Origin: CALKZN01 sp050633785
GTDB lineage: Bacteria > Pseudomonadota > Gammaproteobacteria > Arenicellales > Arenicellaceae
Direction: 5' to 3'
Assembly (NCBI GenBank): GCA_050633785.1
Contig: JBOEHE010000016.1
Span: 1-64,000 of the forward strand
DNA length: 64,000 nucleotides
The position numbers were made by a program, and so were the translations under genes. Numbering within the stretch: the first letter of the stretch is position 1; each line of letters starts with the position of its first letter. Below are positions 44,699 through 53,287 of this stretch, piece by piece. The notes below the pieces were generated by a model, which saw only the letters and a program-made list of their open reading frames with translations, ran no database searches and was not told the DNA's origin.

Positions 44699-47600
44699 TC
44701 ACTTCTGCTTAATTTTCGGAATCAACTCAGCCCAGAGATCCAGTTGTGGTTCAAGCCGGGTGAATATCACATTTCTACCTGCACCGCGTACGCGAGTTTT
44801 GATCATTTGTTGGACGAAGTCGGGCACGTTGGTTGGGGTGACGATGACCATGGGTAGCTCGAGCACTTCTTTCCAGACTTTGGATGCGGGGGCACCGGCG
44901 AAGTTGGCGGTTCGGCTGACTAGGTAGTGCTGACACAGGCGGGCTTTTTCAATGGTGTCGACGATGGTGGTGACGTGACCTTCGACCAGACGTTGATTAC
45001 TGCGTGACATAGATGCCAGAGAATCTCCTTCTGGCCAGTGGTAGTATTTGGAATCACCGGCAGCGAAGTTTTCCGGGTCGAGTCTCAGGTGATCGGGTTC
45101 GGGGTGGCGGACGTGGACTTTTTTGGACACTGAAAAATTGCTTCCCCAGTTAGTCCGTTTATACGGCTCGCGAATAAACACTTTGTTGTCACCAGCCCAA
45201 CAGCCATGCTTGGCTGCGAATGCACCTTCGGCCTGTTTTTCATAAATTCTGTTGGCCACAACACCATCAAAGTTGTCGAATGCACCGGGGCGAACGCCAG
45301 CTTCGTGCATACGCAGCAATTCCTGACGATCCAGATATCGTCCTGCCTTGATTTGATCCAGGGCCTGAGTGGCTTGTTTTCGCTGTTGTAGAGCTGCGTC
45401 AAGCTTAAGCTGTTTGCCTTGCATCCAGCGCTGGCGCCGGGCGATGCCACGTTCTGCTGATGCAATCGCACTGGGTGATGTGCGGATACCTTCGGTGCGC
45501 TTTGCCTTGGGCAGCTGACGCTCAGCCTTCATTTGGGCAAGTTTATCCTGTGCTTTTTGCAGCTCATCCTGATGATCAGCAAGCTGTTTACGCAGTTTCT
45601 CAACTCGCTTATCAACACCTTCAATTTTAGTAAGCAATGAGTCACTCTTTTTCTTCGACTTGCGGAACATTTTTGCAAAACGGGCTTCAAGCTGTGTTGC
45701 GGTGACTGCGTTTAGCGTGAAAATAGCCTGATCGTGTGCCTGTCCCAGAGTTCGGTTGATGAATTTCAGCTCTGCCTTGGCCTGCATGCGCATTGCTTGT
45801 GCGGCTTTGGCATAACGCCGGATACCCAAGGCAATGGGCAACAAGCAGAGCAAGGCATCGGCACCACCAGCCAGGCGTTCAACAAAAGAAGCTTTTCGCC
45901 CTTCTTCGGTTCGACCTGAGACCAGTGTGTATGCGCCAATCATAGGCGATAGCACAAAGCGAACAGTTTCCAGCAAAAAGATAAAAACACCATCCATCAC
46001 CGTCAATGAACTGCGTTGATATTTGACTTGTTCATCGATGGTTTTATCAATGATTCCTTGCTCTGCTTCGCAGACATAACGCACTTGAATGGCTTTTGCT
46101 ATTTTAGGCAACACCTTCTGATCCGGTGAGACATCGATTGGCTGACCAAAATCAAAATCTTCTGATTCCAGTAACTTTTGATATTCATTGACGATTTCGA
46201 TGTTAATCAGCCCAACTGAGAACGGCTGTTGATGAAATATCAAGGCATTTTGAACCAGCTTGGCCTTGATTTGCAGGCCGCTGCGAATATCCGCTGGCAG
46301 AGAATCTGCTTTCAACGCTTCTGCAATTATTTTTCCCTGTGACTCAAGCAGCTTTCGCTGTTCGCCTGCTGTGGCTTCGGGCTCTGTGCTGTAGACTGGA
46401 ACGGAGGTTTTCTGCCCATTAAACTCAAAGCACAGCTCGTCGCCCTGATCATCCATTGCCACTTGCATTACTTCGCTGGTATACAACCATTTCATGGCAG
46501 ACTTCGTCAGGATGACTTCGTCTTCACCACCATCCGGTTCAATAACTTTTGCTGTGATTGTTTTTGGTCTTATCAGACCACGCAGTCCTCCGCCCAGAAA
46601 CGCTTCTACATAGTATTCATGCTTATCCAGAAGAATTGGGGCTTTTTTGAAACTCTTATTCAGAATGCTGACCATGGTCGGCGGAGTCAGTTTCGCTTTG
46701 AAGGTGACTGGCGCTGAGTCCATGCTGCCAACGAACGATTCATGTGCAGGCACCGCCGTGACTGAAATTCGACCAACCGGAATATTTCGAGCCAACAACA
46801 GATCATTGAACATGGCTGCAAATTTACGATTATCCGTTGGGGAAAACCCCAGAAAGGTCTCTCCTTGCTCATCTGTCGCCGTTATTACCGCTTTGTCCAC
46901 ACCTTTGATGCGCCACACTATTTGTTCAGCGACCACTGGCTTGCCTTGCGGATCGGTGAACCGCACGCCGAGATGACCGTTTTGATTACGGTCCGGGTTG
47001 ACCAATAAGGGGCGTCCATCGCCGATACGTTCGAGCAAAAAACCCTTGAATTCAGGAACGTCGCTGTCTGGCATTGGGGCCACCCGAATCGAATTATAAT
47101 CCTCACCAACAGTGGCACGTATCAATCGGCCGGGTTTTGGCTTTAGTTTTTTGGTGTGTAGTTTTAGAGTTTCCTGCGGCCATTCCAGCACCAAGGGTTC
47201 TGAAATGAAGGCCTTATCTGTGGAATTCTCCGGTGTTAGTTTCAGTGTTACGGTCTGCCCATTGGCAGGGCAATTCACCATCACATTCAGTGGCGGTTCG
47301 GAATCTTCTCCTCCTTTTTTGGGAAACACCTTGATATGCAGCACTTGCCCCAAAGAGGCTTCAGTCAGCTCATCAGCAGGATCCAATGCAAGGAATTTGA
47401 TGAGGTATGAATCACTTTTCTCCCGATCTTCCTCTTCTTTACGTCGTGCTCGGCGTCGACGCAACCACACCAGACCAGCACCACCAAGGCCTGCGGTTAT
47501 CCCCGCGCCCACCACCGCCACCCAGGGGAAATGAGCACCACCCCAAGCGAGCTTTTGCTGCATATCGATGTCGCTGGAATACCATTCGACAATCAGTCTT

Positions 47601-48091
47601 TCGACTCGCGTCGAACCAGCAGGAGCTTTGAGTGACCAGCCTTGATATTCAATTAAGCTGCCTTTATCAAACTGGACAAAAATTTTCCGCACGGATTGAT
47701 CAGGATAATCCATCACTTGTCTTGCCAGTCTATACCCCAACCAGACCCGTGTGTTCGGCAGTGGAATTTCATCGGTCACCTTGGCCGTAACGCCCGGCTT
47801 GATTGACACCGACAAACCATCATTTCCCGTTCTGAAGGCAATGGTAGGTTCCATATAGATATGGCCATTGAAATAGACATCGCCAGCAGCATGGCGAACA
47901 CTGAATGATTGTTTCGCCAGCTTTACCTCACCAGACTCCGATTTCCAAGGACCACCCTTAACATGAACGGTAATATCATCGTCTTGAGCGAATACGGCGC
48001 TAAAAAAGAAAAAAAGCAGGCCACACATAAAACCACGCAAACGATATGCGACTCGCCGTGAACTACCCTTGATTCCGACTGTATAATCCAT
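44699..48091 (-). CDS. Large membrane-anchored protein with possible C-terminal nuclease domain
   Basis: An 1130-residue protein starting MDYTVGIKGS, with GGAGG five to six bases upstream (two adjacent ATG codons exist). A signal segment (about 18-36) is followed by a periplasmic domain (37-185), a membrane helix (about 190-210, VAVVGAGITAGLGGAGLVWL), basic residues, long beta-type domains (about 230-600), two hydrophobic stretches (about 698-725 and 741-756), coiled coils (about 815-925) and a C-terminal domain with Pro999-Asp1000 and Asp1013-Ser-Lys1015, which fits PD-(D/E)xK. The layout, with a toxin-like tail, suggests a polymorphic toxin or surface effector. No named family recognised. 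Confidence 0.7.
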   Translation of the reverse strand: MDYTVGIKGSSRRVAYRLRGFMCGLLFFFFSAVFAQDDDITVHVKGGPWKSESGEVKLAKQSFSVRHAAGDVYFNGHIYMEPTIAFRTGNDGLSVSIKPGVTAKVTDEIPLPNTRVWLGYRLARQVMDYPDQSVRKIFVQFDKGSLIEYQGWSLKAPAGSTRVERLIVEWYSSDIDMQQKLAWGGAHFPWVAVVGAGITAGLGGAGLVWLRRRRARRKEEEDREKSDSYLIKFLALDPADELTEASLGQVLHIKVFPKKGGEDSEPPLNVMVNCPANGQTVTLKLTPENSTDKAFISEPLVLEWPQETLKLHTKKLKPKPGRLIRATVGEDYNSIRVAPMPDSDVPEFKGFLLERIGDGRPLLVNPDRNQNGHLGVRFTDPQGKPVVAEQIVWRIKGVDKAVITATDEQGETFLGFSPTDNRKFAAMFNDLLLARNIPVGRISVTAVPAHESFVGSMDSAPVTFKAKLTPPTMVSILNKSFKKAPILLDKHEYYVEAFLGGGLRGLIRPKTITAKVIEPDGGEDEVILTKSAMKWLYTSEVMQVAMDDQGDELCFEFNGQKTSVPVYSTEPEATAGEQRKLLESQGKIIAEALKADSLPADIRSGLQIKAKLVQNALIFHQQPFSVGLINIEIVNEYQKLLESEDFDFGQPIDVSPDQKVLPKIAKAIQVRYVCEAEQGIIDKTIDEQVKYQRSSLTVMDGVFIFLLETVRFVLSPMIGAYTLVSGRTEEGRKASFVERLAGGADALLCLLPIALGIRRYAKAAQAMRMQAKAELKFINRTLGQAHDQAIFTLNAVTATQLEARFAKMFRKSKKKSDSLLTKIEGVDKRVEKLRKQLADHQDELQKAQDKLAQMKAERQLPKAKRTEGIRTSPSAIASAERGIARRQRWMQGKQLKLDAALQQRKQATQALDQIKAGRYLDRQELLRMHEAGVRPGAFDNFDGVVANRIYEKQAEGAFAAKHGCWAGDNKVFIREPYKRTNWGSNFSVSKKVHVRHPEPDHLRLDPENFAAGDSKYYHWPEGDSLASMSRSNQRLVEGHVTTIVDTIEKARLCQHYLVSRTANFAGAPASKVWKEVLELPMVIVTPTNVPDFVQQMIKTRVRGAGRNVIFTRLEPQLDLWAELIPKIKQK

Positions 48092-48450
48092 CATCCCCTC
48101 CCCATTTCTAGAAAAGACATCAAACGCTCTTTTTACTATAAAGGATGATATCCAGCTTTGCCAGTAAGAACTCAATGAATGGGCATTGCTTGCTTAGCCT
48201 GAAACTTCACCTGCAAAACAAACTAAAATACTTCGAACCTTCGCAGCTTCCATCACTTGATGTATCAAATACTACTTTTTATTTTAGTGAGAACAAGCCC
48301 CAAACCCTAAGTGCTGTTGATGCGATGCAGTTCTTTGTTTGCCCGTTTTTTATACATCCTTGACTGAAACACGCAACACAAAAATCTCCTAAAGCATGGA
48401 GTAACTGGACAACATAAGGCATTGTCCAGTCTCCATAAAACCCAAACGTC
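48092..48450. other. Gene-poor spacer with a hairpin
   Basis: These 359 bases between two minus-strand genes hold no convincing gene. They contain a nested hairpin at 48396-48436: ATGGAG, CTGGACAA, nine-base loop, TTGTCCAG, CTCCAT. It lies just after the stop of the 106-residue gene and may terminate it. Confidence 0.55.
48396..48436 (-). terminator. Hairpin after the 106-residue gene
   Basis: The inner stem CTGGACAA/TTGTCCAG (eight pairs) is extended by ATGGAG/CTCCAT with a small bulge. On the minus strand it is followed after about twelve bases by GATTTTTG. Terminator function is plausible but the T run is not directly adjacent. Confidence 0.5.
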
Positions 48451-48771
48451 TTATGACACAGTTTCTACGTCCATGGTTGCAATGGATTCATTTTCGTAGA
48501 AAATTTCCACTTGTTTGTAGAGAACGCCTCCCGGGCAGATGACGCTGTCGTATCGAGCCTGAGCCCAGGTCATCATCTGTGGCCACATGCCCGGTTGCTG
48601 CACCAGATGCAGGTCAAGTAACAGAACATCGGGATTGATCCCTTGCGGTTCTTTGACGGTTAACAAAGCTTTCACACCCGGGTTAGCAACATACACTTCG
48701 CCCGTTACGTGAAAGTCATCTGGCTTAGGTGGCATTTCGTTCAGCCATGCGTACCAATTTCGTGTTTCCAT
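48451..48771 (-). CDS. Conserved-looking hypothetical protein, 106 residues
   Basis: A soluble acidic protein starting METRNWYAWLNEMPPKPDDFHVTGE. The start is fixed by AAGGAG six bases before the ATG; a longer frame exists but lacks such a site. It has three Trp in the ends and middle (NWYAWL, PGMWPQMMTW) and beta-strand-like runs (EVYVANPGVKALLTV, LLLDLHLV, VEIFYENESIATMDV). I do not recognise the family. It may be an immunity or accessory protein to the large gene downstream, but a hairpin and 359 bases separate them. Confidence 0.65.
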   Translation of the reverse strand: METRNWYAWLNEMPPKPDDFHVTGEVYVANPGVKALLTVKEPQGINPDVLLLDLHLVQQPGMWPQMMTWAQARYDSVICPGGVLYKQVEIFYENESIATMDVETVS

Positions 48772-48949
48772 AAAATACTCCTTGTACGAGGTCAATAGTG
48801 AAAAGGGTTCGCTCATGACCCCGCAATCCTGAACGAATCCTCAATGATCTGAAGAGAAAAAAATCCCTGCAAACCAACTAAATTGATTAGACTGCTTGAT
48901 CACCCTCACTTGCCAACCGGAAACTTGAGGCGTCCAAACTTCGCCAAAT

Positions 48950-48976
48950 CAGACCATTATTGTGAATAATGGTCTG
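48950..48976. repeat. Perfect 12-bp inverted repeat
   Basis: CAGACCATTATT and AATAATGGTCTG separated by GTG. On the plus strand TTCTGTTT follows, a poor T run. It could be a terminator remnant or a protein-binding dyad. Confidence 0.7.
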
Positions 48977-49074
48977 TTCTGTTTCAGGTAGTACGAATTT
49001 AAGGGCATTGGGTTCATTCTGATTCCAAAATTATGCGACAAACACCAATGATGGCTTGAGTATATAATGGCCTT

Positions 49075-49096
49075 TTTAAGATTTCATCTAAATACT
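49075..49096. repeat. Direct repeat, right copy
   Basis: TTTAAGATTTCATCTAAA followed by TACT, matching 21 of 22 bases of the copy at 44537-44558. Confidence 0.75.
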
Positions 49097-49230
49097 CTAT
49101 TTTATGCAGGCTTAAAGATACAAACCGACCTTTAAGTGCACTGTATAAGCAATCACCGCATTAGTTGGTATGCTTCAATATAAAGCGCAAGAACCATATT
49201 AAACGATATTAGATCACTAAAGATGCAGGC

Positions 49231-49764
49231 TTAATCTGCGCCATACCACATGCGAGCGATCAGCCCGTCTTTTTTGATAAAGTGGTGATATAGTGCCGCG
49301 CCAATATGAAACACGAGCAATATCACCATCAGTCTGGCACCAAGTCCATGAGGCAAACGCGGGGCATAGTCGGTAAAATTCGGCAACATTGCTTCTGAGC
49401 CTCCAAACAGTATAGCTCCAGCACCTGAGAGAACCATCATTCCAATGCCACTTGCGGCCATGCCAATAATGACAACATAGAACAATACATGCACCACTTT
49501 GGCCAAGAAGTTTTGCCATTCAGGTCCTGTTGACTCCGGGGCTGGCTTCTTGTCTGCCAAGGTCCACCAGAGAATGCGCGCCACCGTCAACAGTAAGATG
49601 GTGATGCCCAAGGGCATATGAATTACCAGAATCGCTTCTTTGGCAGCGCTATCGATCATGGATGCAGCACGAAATCCGGATACCACCAGCATTAGAATCA
49701 AAATGGCACTCAGCCAATGAATGGTGACTGCGACTGTTCCATACTTTGTAGATGTGCTTTTCAT
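49231..49764 (-). CDS. cybB: Cytochrome b561 family protein
   Basis: A 177-residue inner-membrane di-heme cytochrome with four membrane segments. The heme-ligand His are seen in TIHWLSAI (helix 1), VIHMPLGI (helix 2), VHVLFYVV (helix 3) and VFHIGAALYHHF (helix 4). Bacterial members pass electrons between ubiquinol and periplasmic partners, and E. coli CybB is superoxide:ubiquinone oxidoreductase. Last gene of the MarR-linked operon, 50 bases after the CDGSH gene. Confidence 0.9.
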   Translation of the reverse strand: MKSTSTKYGTVAVTIHWLSAILILMLVVSGFRAASMIDSAAKEAILVIHMPLGITILLLTVARILWWTLADKKPAPESTGPEWQNFLAKVVHVLFYVVIIGMAASGIGMMVLSGAGAILFGGSEAMLPNFTDYAPRLPHGLGARLMVILLVFHIGAALYHHFIKKDGLIARMWYGAD

Positions 49765-49814
49765 AGTTCCTCTGTTAAATACTCTGTGAGATTATGATTT
49801 TCCAGACTGCGGAT

Positions 49815-50924
49815 TTATTGATCAGCCCAAGCGATGTCTACATGAGTACCATCACAAAAGGGTTTATTCTTTGAAGCACCACAACGACAAAGCACGTATT
49901 TTTCAGCAGACCCTCCTTGTGCTTGCGCACCCGATGCCAATGGAATTTTTGAGACACGATAGGGTCCGTTGCCTTCGATTGTAATGCCTGATTCTTCGCC
50001 GAGAATGTGCTGGGCCAGTCCGCCTGGTTCACCCCAGGACAAGGCACCAGAGGGGCATGCTTTGATGACCTCTCTGACCTCGTCCGGCGTCGCATTATCA
50101 GCGACAATCCAAGGATCACGATCAGTATCAAATACTTCTTTCAAGCGCGTTCCACATTCACCCGCGTGAGAACAAAGCAACCGACTGTAGTGGACATTAA
50201 TGTGTTCACCCTCGAAGATTTTCACGTCATCAGGTGCACCGTCTGCCAAAGGTTCGGTTGTGAAACCAATCTCGCTGTGTGCTCCATCACAATAAGGCTT
50301 GTTCTTCGACTGGCCACACCGGCACAAAGCCATAACGGGTTTCAACGCGAGATTGTTTCCATTAGCATCAGTGAGTCGGGGTGCTGATTTAACGACTAAT
50401 GGACCTGCGGGACGTTCTTCAATAATTGCCTGCGATGGCTTTGATGATGATTTTGACGATGGTTTTGATGAAGTCGATGCTCTGGCTGCCCCACCAATTC
50501 TACCTGTCATAGTCAACCCATCGCGAATATTCAAACCGACCATGGTGAGGTTTGCCGCACCAGCGATCAACTCGATGACCTGAATGATATAGAACGTGGT
50601 GTCGAATCCTCCCATAGCCGCCTTATCAGCCAGAAACCAGGCGCAGGGAACCAGAACCAGTAAACCGTTCAAGGCAATAATTGGCATGCGTTTTTTCTTT
50701 GCACATGCAGGAGCATCAGTGCGATTTTTCCCCATCACCATGCCCGACCCACCAGCAATGATCATAGCGGGAATAAGGATGAACATGCCTTTCAGGATCA
50801 ACGCCTTGACCGCCGCGACAGTCTCGTGACTCGCAAACAATTCAGCGATCACTGTGGATGTCAAAAACAGGAGGATCATCAAGAAGCCGATGCCACCTGC
50901 AATTGCATGAATTCGTGTTTTCAT
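49815..50924 (-). CDS. Membrane protein with two CDGSH iron-sulfur domains and a ferredoxin-like segment
   Basis: A 369-residue protein. Residues 1-135 hold four membrane segments. A Ser/Lys-rich linker (150-165) follows. CDGSH domain one has ligands Cys201, Cys203, Cys212 and His216 (CRCGQSKNKPYCDGAH). A divergent 4Fe-4S-like segment (about 240-300) contains CSHAGECG and VIKACPSGALSW. CDGSH domain two has Cys346, Cys348, Cys357 and His361. CDGSH proteins carry 2Fe-2S clusters that are redox or cluster-transfer active. Membrane fusion with a third cluster is unusual. It sits between the monooxygenase and cytochrome b561 genes. Confidence 0.87.
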   Translation of the reverse strand: MKTRIHAIAGGIGFLMILLFLTSTVIAELFASHETVAAVKALILKGMFILIPAMIIAGGSGMVMGKNRTDAPACAKKKRMPIIALNGLLVLVPCAWFLADKAAMGGFDTTFYIIQVIELIAGAANLTMVGLNIRDGLTMTGRIGGAARASTSSKPSSKSSSKPSQAIIEERPAGPLVVKSAPRLTDANGNNLALKPVMALCRCGQSKNKPYCDGAHSEIGFTTEPLADGAPDDVKIFEGEHINVHYSRLLCSHAGECGTRLKEVFDTDRDPWIVADNATPDEVREVIKACPSGALSWGEPGGLAQHILGEESGITIEGNGPYRVSKIPLASGAQAQGGSAEKYVLCRCGASKNKPFCDGTHVDIAWADQ

Positions 50925-50963
50925 GGAGACCTCCTCCTATTTAATATTTCACTAAGGCTTATG

Positions 50964-51332
50964 TCAGACCGTGCAGCAATTTGATACGGCAATCTTTTCG
51001 AACAGGTGTGGTGCTGTGACCGCGCTTGAGGGGTAGTGACTGAGAGCATTCTGAAACTCTGGTTTTGCGAAAGCTGCACGAAAGTCTGATACTGAATCCC
51101 AGACGGCATAATTCAAGTACATTGAGCTTTCACCAACTGCCTTATGCATTTGAGTGCTGATGTAGCCGGGTTGCGTTTTCATATAGAGAGCGTCTGCTTT
51201 CCAAGCTTCGATCAGTGCATCATGATCATTAGGGTCAATAGTGAATAAATTGATTAAAACGACTGGCCCAGCTTCAACGCCCAATTGTTGTTCAATCGGG
51301 AATTCGGGATCGAGTGGTTTGAATTTGACCAT
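50964..51332 (-). CDS. Antibiotic-biosynthesis-monooxygenase (ABM) domain protein
   Basis: A 122-residue protein starting MVKFKPLDPEFPIEQQLG; an AGGAG lies before the ATG. The ABM (Dabb-like) fold is suggested by VVLINLFTIDPNDHDALIEA, the PGYISTQMHKAV segment and YLNYAVWDSVSDFRAAF. Members oxidise quinols or degrade heme without cofactors. It is the first gene of the minus-strand redox operon and faces the MarR gene. Confidence 0.85.
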   Translation of the reverse strand: MVKFKPLDPEFPIEQQLGVEAGPVVLINLFTIDPNDHDALIEAWKADALYMKTQPGYISTQMHKAVGESSMYLNYAVWDSVSDFRAAFAKPEFQNALSHYPSSAVTAPHLFEKIAVSNCCTV

Positions 51333-51372
51333 ATGGTTAGCTCCTGGGAAATTGGTTATAATTGGTTCATTG

Positions 51373-51415
51373 ATTATCATTATGATAATTGGTGTTATAT
51401 TGTCATAATGACAAT
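51373..51415. promoter_or_regulatory. Two 17-bp inverted repeats between MarR and the redox operon
   Basis: ATTATCAT-T-ATGATAAT (51373-51389) and ATTGTCAT-A-ATGACAAT (51399-51415) are both perfect dyads with the same ATTxTCAT half-site. Centres are 26 bases apart. They are good MarR operator candidates and cover the divergent promoters. Some resemblance to a Fur box (GATAATGATAAT) is noted. Confidence 0.75.
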
Positions 51416-51439
51416 GCATTTTCAATAAGAGAAAGAATT

Positions 51440-51910
51440 ATGTCGAATAATCAATGGACAGAGTCGGGTGAAGCAGTAACAGCATTGATATTGGATGTAT
51501 TTAAACTTAACGGCCGATTGCTACTTGCAGGCGACCGACTGGTTGCCAAACTTGGATTAACCAGTGCGCGGTGGCAGGTTCTCGGGGCAATATCGTATGC
51601 AGAACGACCGGAGTCAGTTGCATGGCATGCCCGTAATATGGGTGTTCACCGACAAGGTATTCAACGCATTGTTAACGAGCTGGAAAAGGAAAATATTGTT
51701 GAATTTCAACCCAATCCACACCATAAACGAGCCCATTTAGTTGTCCTGACCGACAAAGGTAAAACGCTGTTTGAAGCCGCTATCGCGCTGCAAATCCCCT
51801 GGGTGAACGCACTGTCCAGCGGCCTTGAGGTAAAAGACATTGAAACAGTAAGAAATGTGGTAGATAAGCTAAAAACACGCTTGGAAGAAGAGCTCGACAA
51901 ATCCACTTAG
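51440..51910 (+). CDS. MarR-family regulator
   Basis: A 156-residue winged-helix protein starting MSNNQWTESGEAV. The core DNA-binding part runs from about 40 to 110 (LTSARWQVLGAISYAERPESVAWHAR, GVHRQGIQRIVNELEKENIV, HHKRAHLVVLTDKGK). MarR proteins usually repress divergent genes and respond to phenolics or oxidants. Here the divergent unit is ABM monooxygenase-CDGSH-cytochrome b561, and two inverted repeats separate them. Confidence 0.88.
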   Translation: MSNNQWTESGEAVTALILDVFKLNGRLLLAGDRLVAKLGLTSARWQVLGAISYAERPESVAWHARNMGVHRQGIQRIVNELEKENIVEFQPNPHHKRAHLVVLTDKGKTLFEAAIALQIPWVNALSSGLEVKDIETVRNVVDKLKTRLEEELDKST

Positions 51911-52328
51911 ATCAGTTGATAGAGTTTCACTGCTGGATGTAACGTAGACAACCGGAGTTGCCGGTGGAAACTTTTATAGCTTTTGTCTAGTTTTTGGCAG
52001 CCGGAAAGCACTCCCCAATAGGCTTTATAATAATTCTTCACTGAATTAAGCCGCTAAACATTAATCAATGAAAATTCTGGTCTAAGGGTTTGTCTCTATA
52101 GAACGAGGGATCTCTATTATTGGCAACACGCCAACATATCAACATTCACATGAATCGAGTTGGTATCTGAAACCAGCCAAATACTGGCTTTGAGATTCAA
52201 ACAACACTAATCGGATTTCTCCGATATATTGATCAAACTCACTCCCTCCAAAATATACCGATTATAGAAAAATAAGCTATTATCTTTGAAGAACCAATAC
52301 TATTAATCACCCTAACAAAACCACCCAA
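51911..52328. other. 418-base intergenic region
   Basis: No coding frame of note. Two small stems, AGCCA-aatac-TGGCT and ATCGGA-tttc-TCCGAT, are present; the first is followed by TT only. The NERD gene promoter probably lies at its right end. I see no further structure. Confidence 0.5.
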
Positions 52329-53186
52329 ATGCTACCAACACAACTTTTCTCTCAGCTGTTTAATCAACTCTGGTTTCTCATTCCTGTGTTCTTTGTGCTT
52401 ATTATATTTAAAACATCCTGGTTCAAAGGTATTGTAGGTGAGTTTATTGTCAATCTGAGTACCAACTTATTTCTAGACAAAAAGAAATATCATTTGCTGA
52501 AAAATGTCACCTTACCCACCGCAGATGGCAGCACACAGATTGATCATATTATTGTGTCGCGATATGGCGTGTTTGTGGTGGAAACAAAAAACATGAAGGG
52601 TTGGATTTTTGGCAATGCTCGTCAAAAGCAGTGGACGCAGAAGATTTATCGGCATTCAAATCGATTTCAAAATCCGTTACATCAGAATTATAAGCATGTG
52701 AAAACATTGGAGGCTTTGTTAGAACTTGAACAACACCAGATCCACTCTGTGGTAGTTTTTATAGGCGATTCTACATTCAAAACACCGATGCCAGACAATG
52801 TTACCTATGGCAAAGGGTATATTCAATTTATTCGATCCAAGACAGATCTTGTTCTGGAGCAGTCAGACGTAATGTCTATTCTCAGTAAAATTAACAGTGA
52901 TATGCTGCAACGTTCATTCAAGACCAACCGAGAACATGTTCAGCATGTCAAGGCAACCGTTTTGACAGCAAAGACTGCATCATCACAGCAGCATCTAGAA
53001 AAGACCAATACTGATGACAGAATCAATAATAAGAACAAAACTTCTCAGACGAGAACTTGTCGGAAGTGTGGCAATAATATGATATTGCGGCAAAGCAAAA
53101 AAGGTCTTAAAGCGGGTCAAAAGTTCTGGGGTTGCGCTGAATTTCCGCGATGTCGACATATAGAAAGTTATATCCCTACTATTTAG
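52329..53186 (+). CDS. NERD-domain protein with C-terminal topoisomerase-type zinc finger
   Basis: A 285-residue protein. One N-terminal membrane segment (about 14-29) is followed by a NERD (nuclease-related) domain at about 45-160, with DGSTQIDHIIVSRYGVFVVETKN carrying the catalytic-type Asp, Glu and Lys. The C-terminal zinc finger CRKCGNNMILRQSKKG...FWGCAEFPRC is that of topoisomerase I tails. The fusion is known in bacteria; the target DNA or RNA is not. Single gene with no same-strand partners. Confidence 0.87.
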   Translation: MLPTQLFSQLFNQLWFLIPVFFVLIIFKTSWFKGIVGEFIVNLSTNLFLDKKKYHLLKNVTLPTADGSTQIDHIIVSRYGVFVVETKNMKGWIFGNARQKQWTQKIYRHSNRFQNPLHQNYKHVKTLEALLELEQHQIHSVVVFIGDSTFKTPMPDNVTYGKGYIQFIRSKTDLVLEQSDVMSILSKINSDMLQRSFKTNREHVQHVKATVLTAKTASSQQHLEKTNTDDRINNKNKTSQTRTCRKCGNNMILRQSKKGLKAGQKFWGCAEFPRCRHIESYIPTI

Positions 53187-53287
53187 TCCAAAGCTCTCTG
53201 TGCAGATCACGTGCCTGGAATTTAATGGCTACAACCCAATTATACTTCAGTAATATCTTTCCTTTGGGCTACCTTCACTTATCTTGA

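Larger units (their letters stand above)
48772..49230. other. 459-base region without a gene, with repeats
   Basis: No coding frame is convincing. It holds a perfect 12-pair hairpin with a 3-base loop (48950-48976), the right copy of the 22-nt direct repeat (49075-49096), and a 12-base direct repeat ATGCAGGCTTAA at 49104-49115 and 49223-49234. The promoter of the 106-residue gene must lie near its left end. Confidence 0.55.

Noticed and set aside
40444..49096. Prophage or integrative element explanation for the AT-rich region
   Set aside because: No integrase, phage structural, replication or tRNA-adjacent attachment sequence is seen; only a direct repeat supports mobility of part of it.
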